The translations under genes were made by a program, and so were the position numbers. This document shows positions 33,656-46,410 of a stretch of 64,000 nucleotides of DNA, in pieces. The stretch comes from Amphiura filiformis (Eukaryota > Echinodermata > Ophiuroidea > Amphilepidida > Amphiuridae). Below the pieces are notes generated by a model, which was given only the letters and a program-made list of their open reading frames with translations, made no database searches and was not told where the DNA came from. The stretch spans positions 11,965,701 to 12,029,700 of the forward strand of contig NC_092631.1 of assembly GCF_039555335.1 (NCBI RefSeq), written 5' to 3'. The stretch's first letter is position 1, and every line of letters begins with the position of its first letter.

Positions 33656-34363
33656 TAGGCCTAGGCCTATTAATATGCTGAAGGGTGAGTTAATATATTT
33701 CACCTACCCCTTATTTTTTGTCTAAGTTTTCTTGATTTTACGCTATTGCACATGTTTAAATTTTTGACATTGAAGGAGCGTCACACACCGACATCGTCTG
33801 GCTAATAACCCCTTCGGACACGAAGGAAGATGGATTGATCAAAAAAATATTGTTTATGCTTATTATAACTATTTTGGATAGTAATTTGTGAAAAACTAAA
33901 ACAATATAATTACCTCATCAATTATGCAAATTAGGGCCTATGTACAATTGTAAACATTGTGACTAAGTGACGTCGTTTTACAATGGTTTTTTGGATACAA
34001 TTAATTGTACACATTATGACTAAGTAATGGCAGTAAAACTTGGTAGCATGTGTGACGCAACAAGCTTTAAGCCTCTGTTTCTTTTTTCTGTTGTCTTCAT
34101 ACGTCCGTATCTGTAGGCTCTTAACTGTCATTAATTTGGTATAAAATGCTGATAAACAGTTCTTGTCTTTGGAGGGACCGAGAAAGACACTACACTTAAT
34201 AAACTTGATTTCTGAGACTAATTTTGTTACTCCACCCTACACGATCCATTTCGGGCCCATCACCGACCAGTTAAGCGGTTACTCTTAACTATCTCTGTAA
34301 TAATAGACCTACAGAGTGGTATTGCCAAAAAATGTACCCAGAGCAAATTATAAACTGAATTAA

Positions 34364-35021
34364 GGGATCTAAAATGAGCGTTTATTGCATTTCGACAGTA
34401 TTTTTTGTGGGACAAGAGAGCACCTCAGACCTATCGAATTGCATTCTGAATACGAAGCATGTCTTTCTGATATCAAATAATTTTCATTTTTGAAAATCAC
34501 AATATAATACAAATTTTATGACAAATTATGAAAATTTGATATTTTTCAAATTTTTGATATATAACACTCCTCGAAGTAAATTATATAAATCTAATGATAT
34601 ATTCTTAAAGTGTATGTAGCAGGGAGGAAAAGCCGACGGTCAATTGAAAATTTTGACCTTTCATATTGAAGATATGGATTTTTTTCCCAAAAAGACCTAA
34701 TTTTTTTGGTGTTTTGGGAAAAAATCCATATCTTCAATACGAAAGGTCAAAATTTTCAATTGATCGTCGGCTTTTCATCCCACCTACATACACTTTAAGT
34801 ATAAATCATCAGATTTATAAAGTTTACTTCAAGTACTGTTAAATATCAAAAATATCAATTTTAATGATTTGCCATAAAATGTGTATTAACTTGCGAATTT
34901 CAAAAAATCAAAATTATTTGATATCAGAATGACATTCTTCGTATTCAGAATGCAATTCGATATGTCTGATGTGCTCTAATGTCCCAAAATAAATACTGTC
35001 CAAACGTTCATACCCCACCCC
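34364..35021. mobile_element. TTAA-flanked hairpin element, 658 bp
   Basis: The whole element is an imperfect palindrome. The left begins GGGATCTAAAATGAGCG and the right ends CGTTCATACCCCACCCC, with inverted matching through to a tight centre near 34695 (CCATATCTTCAATA around CCAAAAA...TTTTTGG). TTAA is on both sides (34360-34363 and 35022-35025). Ends starting GGG next to TTAA resemble piggyBac termini. No coding capacity; an RNA from it would be a long hairpin. Confidence 0.85.
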
Positions 35022-35607
35022 TTAAAGTATTTTTCTTTTCAAAACATTTCTTATAATGGGGTTAATGCTGTGTATACAAACTATACTAAATAACTGGATT
35101 GATAAGATTAGTCACACTGTGTACAACTGAACACAATATATTAGTCTTATATTGACAAGGTGAGACACACTGTGTACAATTATTGTACACACCATTTAAA
35201 ATTTTAAAAACAATTCTACACCACACATGCATGTTTGAAGCATTTGATCAAAAATAGTGTTCCATGTGTTCTACAGGTCTTACACTATCCCCGGCCCCCT
35301 GACTAAAATTTAGCTTGTCCACAATGTTATTTCATATAAAATTAAAAAGGGAAAGTACCAGTCTTTTGGGAACGTGCTGTAGTGGGTGATGCCCTCTTAG
35401 ATTGTGAAAAGTGACATTCAGCTAGGCATGTGCATTGTGCAAATTGTATTGTCTAACTGATTGTATACTGTTTGAATAGTAATATGCTGGTGGAGCAGCG
35501 ACAGGTGTTTTCTCTAATTTGATAGATACTTTTTGACACCATTGACCCCATATGACCTTTGACCAAGGATGACATCTGATTGATGACCTCTGACCTTGGA
35601 TGACAAG

Positions 35608-35623
35608 TAATTAATTAATTAAT

Positions 35624-35670
<47 letters not shown>
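35608..35670. repeat. TTAA and TTTA microsatellite
   Basis: TAATTAATTAATTAA-like repeats pass into about ten TTTA units. Other simple repeats nearby are poly-A at 35979-36000, TA repeats at 36126-36146, and TTA repeats at 37519-37576. Confidence 0.9.
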
Positions 35671-35673
<3 letters not shown>

Positions 35674-36145
35674 GAAAACTCTTTCTTTCTCAATTTATTA
35701 AGGGTTAATATATTTAACTAATCCCTGTCACAAAATAGGGCCACAAAATTCTTGTCACGGTTGCCCTCAATCGACCAACTGATGATTTTTACAGATTTGT
35801 TCAAAAATCAATGTTTTTCACTTAAAATTAACATTTTATTGAAAGACTAGGCCTAGTCTTACGGTAAATTGATTATCTAACATGTCTAACAAGTATCCAG
35901 AAGTCAAAATTGACAAAATATCCCTAATTGAAGAAGCATCATTATTTAATATTTGAGGGACTTTTAAAACTGAAGCTAAAAAAAAAAAAAAAAAAAAAAA
36001 CGACCGACCGACTGACACAACTTTCCCATATTTCCCACTTGAGGGCAATACAACAATATATTTGTGTTGAGAAACGGATGTTTTTATTCGTTTTTATGGT
36101 CACTATGAGTTTGTTTAAAAAAAAAATATATATATATATATATAT

Positions 36146-36290
36146 TTTCCAATCAAACACATTTCTCTTGCATTTGATCATCTTCTACTCTTCCCTAGAA
36201 AAATCATTATAAATCTACACACCATGGAATTCACCATATCGCGTCCAAGCTCACATTGGGCGCCCCATTCCTTTTTTTAAAGGAGTTTTT
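36146..36290. repeat. Inverted repeat pair, right member
   Basis: Reverse complement of 31045-31201, preserving CATCTTCTACTCTTCCCTAG and CACATTGGGCGCCCCATTCC. The element-like end is TTTTTTTAAAGGAGTTTTTATTT. Confidence 0.8.
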
Positions 36291-36879
36291 ATTTTGGCCT
36301 AGTTTCATATCACCTGTCATATGCATGTGGTTGGACATGGGATGGAGAAAGTTCACTGACATCGACCTGGGGCAGGCAGGCAGGTACACATGCTGCACTG
36401 AAACTCATCTCTGCCGTCTCTGTCTCAGTATGTCAATGATCACCGTATGTAGGCCTAGTATCTGGATCTGGATCTGGATAAGAGCCCTGATAAGGTTGCC
36501 GCCCCTTCCTCAACAGCCCGAAAAGGTTGCCCCAATTTCATATATAGTACAATTTTTTCACATTTTCCGCCCTTTTTTTCTTACCTAATTCTTTTTGCCG
36601 CCCCTTCTCGGCCGCCCTTTTTGCCGCCCCTTCTTCTTCCCACCGCCCTTTCATTTTGGCCGCCCCCTGCTTTGACCCCGGGGGGCTGGCGCCCCCAAAG
36701 CCCCCCCCCAAAAAAAAACCGCGCATGCTGGAACACTGGAACTCACTGGGGATTTAATTCCAACACTATATATCAGCGTCAGGTCGTGGGACTAGACGCG
36801 AAAAAGTGCTCAGGTGAAAGTATAGGGGAGTGAAAGCTGGCGGGGGTAAGTGTCCTGGGGGATACGTCGAATGAACTTA

Positions 36880-37010
36880 TTATACTCCATCGCTGAGCGA
36901 CGAGCGATTTCCTAGCCAATGAGGTTACTCGATTTGTGTTGCGTTGGGAAAAGCGTGCTACCTCATTGGTCAAATACCAATCACTCAGAGCGCGCGATGG
37001 AGTATGATTA
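36880..37010. mobile_element. Small inverted-repeat element
   Basis: ATACTCCATCGC near 36884 is inverted as GCGATGGAGTAT near 36994, with paired inner words (CCAATGAGGT / ACCTCATTGG). About 120 bp and non-coding. Confidence 0.6.
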
Positions 37011-37059
37011 GTGCTCGAGAATCCTTGTTTCAACTTTGACCTGACTTTACATGCAACGA

Positions 37060-37215
37060 ACGGAAACAGGACGGTTCGCACCCTTTCAATTTCGGACCCG
37101 TGCACTTTCGCCCCTTTCAATTTCGGACCTGTGCACTTTCGCCCCCTTTTAAACCGCGGGTAATGTGCTGCTGTTGATTGATGATGCACGATCGATCGCT
37201 TCAACTCCCGGCGGT
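37060..37215. repeat. Repeat inverted relative to 40745-40920
   Basis: GTGCACTTTCGCCCCCTTTT, the GGTTCGCACCCTTTCAATTT block and the GATCGATCG block are present inverted at 40755-40900. There is internal tandem repetition of a 33-base unit (TTTCAATTTCGGACC...TTTCGCCCC). The resulting open frames in both places are repeat-derived. Confidence 0.75.
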
Positions 37216-37527
37216 ACAGTGGGGTGTTGTATGTGTATTGTAGTGGTTGACTGTTTAGTGTTGATTGTCTGTGTTTGCAGTACCGGTACTGAGTCCAGCG
37301 TGTACAAAAGCAAATAGTATGTTTTGTTTACCCGGGATGTTGATGGACTCTCCGGTTCGATTGAATTTAATAGGCCTATATTATTACAATATATTAAATG
37401 TGCTTCGACTGAAGATTGGTATTCATTATGTTTTTGATTTGTTATTTTATTTTACTTAGGCATATTTTATTTCATTTCTATTTTATTTTATTTTAGGCCT
37501 ATTTATAATTTTTATATAATTATTATA

Positions 37528-37561
<34 letters not shown>

Positions 37562-37789
37562 TATTATTATTATTAGAATTATGTTACCTTATTAGCACTT
37601 CATTAATAGCTATATAATTTAGTGTTAAATTATTTAAAGCCTATAAAATTTATATAGGGCATAATATTGATATGGTCAAAAATGTGATGGCTTATAATTT
37701 ATAATTTTATCCCGTCTTTATGTTGCCGAATTGATCTTCTTTGACATGAAACTAATGGGAAAAAATATTTAGCAAATTTCTCAAAGACA

Positions 37790-39610
37790 AATGCGCACAA
37801 GCAAAACAAACGCCTGGCAGCAGCTTTGCGATAATGCTGTGCTGACTTTCGCCACCTTTCTTCACCGCGAGTATTAGCTGCCACTAGTACGCGAAAGCGC
37901 CGGGCGTGACATGGGTTCAATCAATGCAATGGTAGCCTACGGTGACAAGGCAGTAGCACGCATATATTCGTCCCAGAACATACCCGTACCGGATCGATTG
38001 CTTGACAAGTCTCCGGGCCACGCGGCCGCGTGACGGTATACATAAGGTGTAACTTCTTCAACCCATTATGTAATGAATGACTTACGGGAAAGCGCCGGGT
38101 ATGGTGTGGGTTCAATCAATGGTACCGTAAACAGACACGCAAAAGTGCCATATGCCTAGTGACGCCCGCGGCCGCGTGCCGGTATAAAATGCTTGTCAAG
38201 AAATACAAGCATAGAAACTATAGAAAGATATTTATTTATGAACAATATGTTACGATTGCACATTGAGAAATATTACAATTGCATCCATATTCTTTGCCAA
38301 ATATAAAATATTATTAATCAGGAAAGTTTTCTGTTCGTTTTAATGAGAAATGTAAATAATGAACCAAATGTTTTAACTTTTATGTCTTTTAATGAATGAT
38401 GTATTTTGTCTGTGTTCTTAATTAATTTAATACATATATATATATATATATATAAACAAATTCAAAGTATAGACCTCTGTTATATTACGCCCCCACTATT
38501 TATAGTGGTTGAGCACTTTCGACTACTTTTGGAGTAAAGACTGTGCTGGGAAGTGGCTTTGTCATGGTTCTGACACCACAGAATGTATATACTTGTATAT
38601 GCATTTCTGTTAAGTTGAAACCATGACAAATTATCCGTCTGATGATCGGTATACCCAATGATCGTAAGTGAGGGTATGCTGTGAAACTAGTAGTAACGGT
38701 TGCCTTTTCCAGAGGTCTATACTTTGAATTTGTTTCTTACGCTCACCTGTAATGGGTTTGAGCACTTTTAATTCCAAAGTTAGTCACCTGAAAAACAATA
38801 CTTGTTATATTACGCCCCCACTATTTATAGTGGTTGAGCACTTTCGACTACTTTTGCAGTAAAGACTGTGCTGGGACGTGGCTTTGTCATGGTTCTGACA
38901 CCACAGAATGTATATACTTGTATATGCATTTCTGTTAAGTTGAAACCATGACAAATTATCCGTCTGATGATCGGTATACCCAATGATCGTAAGTGAGGGT
39001 ATGCTGTGAAACTAGTAGTAACGGTTGCCTTTTCCAGAGGTCTATACTTTGAATTTGTTTCTTACGCTCACCTGTAATGGGTTTGAGCACTTTTAATTCC
39101 AAAGTTAGTCACCTGAAAAACAATACTTGTTATATATATATATATATATATATATATTTCTACAAGTGTTACGAAAATTGTATAAAACAAAGAAATGTAA
39201 ATACTTTTAATGAATTTTGATATTTGATGTATGATTTTTTGATGTTTATGTTTAAAAAAAATTCTTACATATATAGGGCCTATGTATAATTCTACAAATT
39301 GTTATGTATATTGTTTTCATGACACAGGGCCCCTGTAATAGCAGATTTATCTGAAGGGTAACCCTGTATAAATATGGTTTTAATAAGAAAATAAACAAAT
39401 TTGTGGAAAAAAATGCTATCCAATTCTGCATTGTAAATGATTGACATTTATATGTTCATGATTCATTTTGTTTACCGGCCTGTCAATCACGGACTCATTA
39501 TGACGATGCTTCATGAACACCACGGCATATCTTACGCGGTATCTTAATCCGCTAAATACTTTATGCCGACAATTTTAAGGCAGGATGTTTGAACTCGAAG
39601 ATGTCAATAA
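37790..39610. repeat. Right arm of the large interrupted inverted repeat
   Basis: Inverted partner of 26615-27525. Sequence absent from the left arm, including the 325-bp tandem duplication and TA microsatellites, separates the matching blocks. Confidence 0.6.
38452..39158. repeat. Two 325-bp tandem copies of a hairpin MITE, flanked by TA repeats
   Basis: TGTTATATTACGCCCCCACT begins copies at 38478 and 38803. The phase continues exactly to 39128, where a TA microsatellite takes over. The copies differ at only about two bases. Each holds an inverted pair: CAAATTCAAAGTATAGACC at the left of copy 1 (38456) mirrors GGTCTATACTTTGAATTTG at 38715 and 39040. An inner pair, CTTTGTCATGGTT and AACCATGACAAA, is also present. 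A TA repeat at 38427-38454 precedes the block. Confidence 0.9.
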
Positions 39611-39664
39611 TGTAATAGCATCTATTTCTTAGATATTAATAAAGAAGATCGTGTAAAGGGGATG

Positions 39665-39925
39665 ACTTTCTTTCTTTATTTTTTTTTATAGTGCCTTTTT
39701 TTTCTTTTCTTTTTATCAAGAAAGCTGCTTTGTCTTTTGAAACATGTCTTGTTTTTGGATGTTGCTGCACATAATAATTTATTTCTATCAATTAGATTTG
39801 TTCAGTTCTCGACAGTTCATCTTAATTTCTTTGTATTTAGTTTTTTTTCTTTTTTTCTTTTTTATTTTTCTTTCTCTTTCTTTCTTCTTTCTTTGTTTTT
39901 CTTTCTTCTTTCTTTCTTACACATT
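39665..39925. repeat. Pyrimidine-rich tract
   Basis: Long T and TTTC/TTCT runs on the plus strand, interrupted around 39720-39830. F/S/L-rich open frames here and at 8784-9008 are composition artefacts. Confidence 0.8.
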
Positions 39926-40069
39926 AAAGTATTTATTTTGGAACTTAGCTACAAATATTATGAATTGCAACTAAACGCTATATTCAATTTATTATTATTT
40001 AATAACTATTATTGTAACGTTTATTATTACTGTTATTATTTAATATTATCATCATTGTTATTAGTAGGG

Positions 40070-40345
40070 GCTGTGCAATGATTATGAGCCCTGGGGAGGG
40101 TAAAATGGGGGGGGCAAGACATTTGTGGCAAGCCAAAAAGGGGGGCAAGTGATTTTTGGCAAGCTGAGAGGAGCCGGAGGGCAAGCGATTTTTGGCACAC
40201 ATTCATGTGGCGCCTTTGAAATAAAACGCTCTAAAAATGCATAGGAAAACAGTACGGAAATGCTTTAATATGCAAATTATCCTGCTCGCTCCACTCGCAA
40301 CATATATCTAGACCATTTAAGGTTTGAAAATTGGGATCCCAAAAA
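40070..40345 (+). repeat. Repeat shared with 33415-33655
   Basis: Begins GGGGCTGTGCAATGATTATGAG and holds three GGGGGCAAG(T/C)GATTTTTGGC-like units, then CATTCATGTGGCGCCTTTGA and ATATATCTAGACCAT. It is part of the same G-tract family as 28810-29275 and 33415-33655. Confidence 0.6.
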
Positions 40346-40744
40346 TTTGGCATGTGTAAGATTACTAGATTACCAAGATGATTCGGAAGGAATGAGGAAT
40401 TTTCAATGAGTCTACCTGTACAGTAATTACTCCTGTTTGAGTGAACGCTTCCATTTACTCATCTAGCAGGGACCCGCGCTTCGTCCCGCTAGTTAATAAT
40501 TAAATTAAATATAAATAATTTATTATTATTACTATTTATTGTTATTACTATTTTTATCATTGAATTCTAATTATTTCATTATTTTGGGTAAGCCTGCTAC
40601 TAAAATATCTGGCCTGTAATATATTCTGAGAAAAAAAAAATCGTTCCTCTATTTTGTTTTAAAATATCCTTTCTTTCCTTCCTTCCCGGGTTTATCATGA
40701 CTTAATAAGTGCATGCCCGACGGCCCAGTACTATAAACATACTA

Positions 40745-40920
40745 CGCCGCATCGCCGGGAGTTCAAGCAATCGATCGTGCATCAACCAACAGCAGCACAA
40801 TACCCGCGGTATAAAAAGGGGGCGAAAGTGCACGGGTGCGAAATAGAAAGGGGGCGAAAGTGCACGGGTCCGAAATTGAAAGGGTGCGAACCGTCCAGCA
40901 TTCCAACGAACGATATAGAA
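40745..40920. repeat. Repeat inverted relative to 37060-37215
   Basis: Carries CAATCGATCGTGCATCAACC, GCGGTATAAAAAGGGGGCGA and two GGGCGAAAGTGCACGGGT units, the inverse of the 37.1-kb copy. Confidence 0.75.
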
Positions 40921-43900
40921 GTTCGGGAGCTGAGAAAACGTAATCAAAATGTTTATCATTTGTCGCACTTGTATACCATTTAGGGCTGTTAGACAATTAA
41001 GCAGGTAAGGCAATTGTATGTCATGTAAGCTCATGCCCATGCCCACATGCTAAATGATGTGAACTGAAATGTAGGAAATCAAAATCGTTTTACCCGTACA
41101 TGCCGTAACCGGGATGACCGGTGCCGAATTCAACAGCCATGTGACAGTCCACATAGACATGAATAGACAGAGCAGATACCTGATCTATATCAGCAATAGC
41201 GAATAAATGGTCGTTTTTTACTCTGTTTAAAACGTCACATGTACACCAAATACAGCCCCCGAAATGGTCCACTTTTAATTTTAGCGAGCCTTAACTCCGA
41301 AACAGTTTAGTCAAAGTTAAAAATGCGATCCCCAACCCTTTGCTTACCTTTGGACGAATTTGTTGTAATTTCCGCTAGCTCGTGTTGAAAAATGTCCGTA
41401 CTTGCCCGGTACAAACATAGAAATGGCCGCATTTATTGCTTCAGTCCTGATATGAATATTTCTTCCGTAATCCAATGTTTCCAACGTGGGCATCACGATG
41501 ATCATGATGATAGTCTGTAGTCTCCTACATACAACCAGATTGTGTCAGCCTGACGCTCGTCGATCCTAATCGCTAAAGTGAGGACAGCGTGAGCTCTTAC
41601 CTGCATAAGAGGCTGTTGTTGTGCACACGTCACGCATACATTACGGCATGGCAGCAGTCAGGTTGCGCTGTCCTCTGACCCTGACTGAGTGTTCGTCATG
41701 TAGTCAGACCGTGACCTGGGTACACATACAAAGCAGGGGATGCGACTGCGAGCCGCCATTTTGCAACGTGGTATCTACTCTTCAGAAAAATTACTTTTGT
41801 TGACGTTTTATATCAAACAATTTTCGATAACAGATTTCTACTAGTCCGAATAATCAGACCCAGAACAAATTATTAATTTCTGACATTATCGTGTACTGGG
41901 TCTGAACTGTTTTCATTCGAAATCTTGATGGCAAATTGGACAATAGAAGCACATGGTGCTACTTCACAGTTTTTAATCCCCTATTCATGTTGCGTGAATC
42001 ACTGATTTAGTCTCTATTGTGGACCTATGCCTGCCACTTCCACATACTTGTGCATAATACGGAAGGTCGATTTGTGCCCATAAATGTTTAGGCCTATGTT
42101 AAACTGTATGTTATACAAATTGTACAGCTATCATTTCTACCCTATGACGCACCGACATACCTGTAAATCAAATAGCCCACAAAAACTGGTCATCGCTGGT
42201 ATTTTTCATGAAGAAAACGACACTTTTTACGCCGAACATGTCCAAAACACGCCAGCTGACGTACAAGCCTCCCCACGCATGTACATAAACAAGCCGTGTT
42301 CATTGTTTAATTGTCACCTGCAGCTGTTCGCAAGAAAACTTTCTGCATAAAATTACCTGGGGTCGTTATCAGGCCTGAGACACACTGGCGCTAGTTTGAG
42401 GACAGTCACTATGAGTTACTAATGTCGGCACATGCAGAAAATGCGTGATGGGTCGCCATTTTGTGACTCGTGCAAACTAACACAAACAAATTATTGGACT
42501 TAATAATCTTTTCAAGTTTTAATAAAACGTGCATCTATCATGATAATATTACATTTTATTATTTTATTATTTGAATTACATAAGCTATGTCAATTTTGTG
42601 TCCCATGTTAATTTTTATATGGATTTACCTGTGTTGATTTTAAACTGTTGTGAACGTGGAGCTACGTAAATTGGCAGGCGATTACCCACCATGCAATGCG
42701 AATACACGGAAACGATCCAGTTTAGGATGCATCGCAGTTCCTGTTGTGTAAACCAGGCGTAAACCGCCCATCCAACCTGATCGTGTGCACAGGATTTGTG
42801 CTGGAGGCTAGTTAATGCGCACAACCAATGCGCAGAAGAAGACCTTGATACTAGGCGGAGCTTACGTTTCACAAGAATGATTGACAGCTGTGAGTAAGTG
42901 AAATTCTGTTCTGTGATTGGTACAAAAATATGGTTCTCGTGATAAATGAATATATTATCCATGGCTTCAAAATTAGGAACCGTTTCTTCCACAGAGCCCT
43001 ATATAGGGCTCTATGGCCTCTACTCATCATACACGATCGTAGAAGATCTGGCCAGCATTTACGCTTGCCAATCAGGCTAGCTATTTGTACGGCGTGGCCT
43101 CTCATCCTTTTTATTATCTCTGGTCTTGTCACGCTGGTAGATTCGCCCACCTGTGATTACTGACCTGGATCTGACAGAAGATTGTGGAATTTACGATTTT
43201 CAGCAGCAGGATTTTATGAAACTGCCAATATTTGCAAGTATTCTGAAGGATCGGTAATAATTAAAATATTTTTCATGGTGTCGGTAGTGCAAGTTGAAGT
43301 TAGTGAATTTGTGGTTTTGTATGTTATGTGCAAGAGTGTTTTCAGGAAGCGTAAATAGGCAGGCCGTTATGCTAAGCTCTCCATGTTATATGCAAGTTCG
43401 GCGACGAACTGGACACATCACACGGTAGTGTGATGTGTCCAGCCTGGATATATTGTGGACCATCCTTTTGATACTTGAGTATTTGGACAAGCGGAACAGG
43501 TTTGACAGGCCCCTTTGTCTACCTCTCTGTTTGTAAACAAACGAGGAGGTCGAAATCGTCCTCCTCGCCGAATACGAAAGTCAGCGTAATAGTACGGCAC
43601 TGGATTTCTACTAGGATTTCAATTTTTTATTAATGAAGGTGCATGTAGTTTTGAGGAATAACACGGGATGTTTTGAGTTTTATTTCAACTGGTGGTGTAG
43701 GAAGGTGAGTGAATTCGTGAATGAGGCCGGGAATGAGATTTTCTTGTTTCAACGATCCGATAGTAGGATACTGAGCGTAGGCTAAAATGTCTAATGACGT
43801 CATTCATTCGCCATGTTTACATGAAAACATTAGCTGCTGCGAGGTCAGTGTCGTTCAATTCGTTACCTAAATTCCTTTCAGGATATTCTGATTTCATTTA

Positions 43901-44131
43901 TTTATAATGTGTACGAACGTCCACCATACAAACTCAAAAGTATGAATGCAAGGTGTTATTGCTGACAATAGAAACGTTGTTGCAACATCATTAAAAACAG
44001 GTATGTACTACAGACGTTCTTTCCCTGAAACGTGATACAGGCAGTCTACAGAGAGTCCTGGAGGCCATTTTTTTTTGTTTTTCATAATCAAACACCGAAT
44101 AAAGCAAAACTCACTGAAAAAAATAACATAA
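40921..44131. other. Intergenic stretch, no gene recognised
   Basis: Several frames of 60-125 codons occur (for example 42084-42350 plus and 42615-42992 minus), with no recognisable domain, splice pattern or codon bias. It contains a perfect 15-bp stem hairpin at 43409-43442. An imperfect inverted pair, CAGACCCAGAACA and TACTGGGTCTGAAC, lies at 41868-41910. A gene 5-prime end cannot be excluded around 41280-43990. Confidence 0.35.
43409..43442. other. Perfect hairpin, 15-bp stem, 4-base loop
   Basis: CTGGACACATCACAC pairs exactly with GTGTGATGTGTCCAG around a GGTA loop. There is no T-run after it. It may be a small TE end or a structured site; function unknown. Confidence 0.7.
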
Positions 44132-45690
44132 CTACCGTATTTCGTCAAATAAACGCCCCCGGGGATGTGACATCACAGGCATCGCACAGTGTAATTTACC
44201 CATTACCAACTTCAAAATAATGCGCCATATTGCCTTAGCTCCAAAGCTGCAGCACCCATATTTATCCAACAGTCAAATATGTTGAAAAATCACTCATGAA
44301 CTTTCATGTTCATTTATTTTTCAGGTTCAAATTATTGTTAAATTATTCAAATGCTTATATTTACCCCATAACGTATTTGAGATTAAACATTGACTTTGTT
44401 TTAAATTTTACACCCTGCTACGATTGGTACACTCAGTCAGCAGTACTAGTGTTTATGCATGCAGGTCGCTATTAATAGAACCCATGCGTGCATAGCTGAC
44501 CCCGTTCCCACACACACACACACACAGTGGCCATGCAAAAGATGGATTTTTAATGTCACAAAAAACAAAAGATCCGCCAAATTTGCAAAGGATCCGCCTC
44601 ACAAGCTTCAGCGCATTCAACGCAACGATAATACACAATGTTAATTTGAATTAGGCATTGGCATTCATGATTACAAAAATTAAATATCTGCAATTAAAAA
44701 CTTGTGTTTTTGAACGATTTTGAATTTTATCAATGAAAATGCAGCGATGACGTCATTGGGTTAACGATTTTCCAACTGCTGATTGGTTGATTGCGTTACT
44801 GTCAGTGATCTGTGCATGCACGGTACGGTCCGTACGGAATGATTTTTCGTATGGGTAAAATACACTGTGCATCGGTCGCATCTCTTTTTTGCTCCCGCGA
44901 AGCTTTGAATCAAATCTTCGCAATTTTCTGATTTCCTTTGGCCATCCGGCAATAATTTTTGTGGATTTGCGTTGTATAAACCTTGCTCCTCAATTATGTC
45001 AGATATTAGTATAGTGGAAACTTCAAGTTTTTGGAAAATTAGTGCTTGAAAAATGGTTATTTTGTGAAAATCTTAAAATTTGCGGCCGGATCTATAATAC
45101 GTGATTATCATATAAGGCTGACTACAAAAACGATTCTCTTATTAATGTATCTACGCACAGTTTCCACCTCGATACACCCGAGCACTCAAATATTTCTGTG
45201 TTATACCACACGGTTGAGTGCATAGCATCATAAGAGCTGTGTGAGATCTAGTGGAAAATAGGATTCTGTGATTGGTTTTTGTCAAAACCTCAAGTGTTCC
45301 CTTCATCCAATCCGATTTTTTTAATATCAAACGAAAGCTAACACTTCCCGTAAAAAGACTTTTCCCCATTAGGTCAATAGATAACACAATTCAATGTTAT
45401 AGCAAGGCGAATGTTGTAAATCTGTTGAAAACTACCTATCCAAGCACATTTTTTGACCACGTTTATATGAAAATAGTTTTTCAATTTTAAAATTTAAAAT
45501 GGAATGTTTTAAAGGTTAAGGTGGACAAGCACACTTCATCTGCTCATGTTAAATACTTTCACAATGTTCTTCAGTATGATGGCATATTGAATTCCGAGCT
45601 TGGATTTATATATTTTTCAACCATAATTAACCAATCTTACCGGTTAATTAACCGCCGTTTATAATTAACCGGTTAATTAAGAACACTGGT

Positions 45691-46410
45691 AATGATGCTC
45701 AAGCGTTAATCTGTGACAAGTGCAACTTCTGGTGTCACACCGAGTGTGTTGGTTTATCTGATCAAAATTATAATGACCTGATGAACACATCTGGTAGATT
45801 TTCCTGGGTGTGCTATCAATGTGGCTGTCCAAATTTTGATAGCTCTCTTTTTGGAACCAGATCCATAGAGTTGTCAAATCCTTTCTCAACACTAAGTGAT
45901 TCCATCATTGACAATCCAGGTGGTGATTACCCCAAAACATCCACTCCAACTGATACAAACCATGAGCAACAATTCAGGAGTTTTTCTCCTCCCAAAAACC
46001 GTAGCAACAAAATCAAGACAATGATTATAAACTGTAATGGGCTGAAAGGTCAAAAGAAACAGGCAGCCTTTCGTGCCTCAGTTGATCATCACAATCCTGA
46101 TATCATCCTGGGCTGTGAGTCAAAAATCAGTCAAGATATGGCTACATATTCCATATTCCCAGACAATTACGCCATTTATAGGAAAGATATAGCTCCCAAA
46201 TGTCATCATCGGGGGCGATTTCAACTTTGCTGACATAAATTGGGATTCATGGACAACCACCAATCCCAAAACAGCTAGTGAACACAGAAGCTTCTTGAGC
46301 TTTTTACTTGAAAACTCACTCTCCCAACTTGTCACAAAGGTCACTAGACCCATATCCAATAGCATATTGGATTTGATCACCACCACAAATCCACAAAAAC
46401 AACTTTCATC
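45691..46410 (+). pseudogene. LINE D: ORF1 zinc finger and internally deleted endonuclease
   Basis: From 45691 the reading gives ALICDKCNFWCHTECVGLS and later WVCYQCGCPNF, a PHD-like C-x2-C...C-H-x3-C...C-x2-C finger typical of ORF1 in CR1/L2-type LINEs. From about 46014, MIINCNGLKGQK and DIILGCESKI are the endonuclease N-terminus with its Glu. The frame then jumps, with the middle third of the domain missing, to IIGGDFNFADINWD at 46203 and VTKVTRPISNSILDL. Fusion of the remaining halves shows an internal deletion. Confidence 0.85.

Noticed and set aside
26615..39610. Maverick/Polinton interpretation of the 13-kb inverted repeat
   Set aside because: No polymerase B, integrase, ATPase or capsid-like frame was recognised in the interior, and the arms are patchy.
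42615..43163. Overlapping frames on both strands, up to 125 codons
   Set aside because: No recognisable motif; opposite-strand overlap and AT-rich flanks suggest chance frames.
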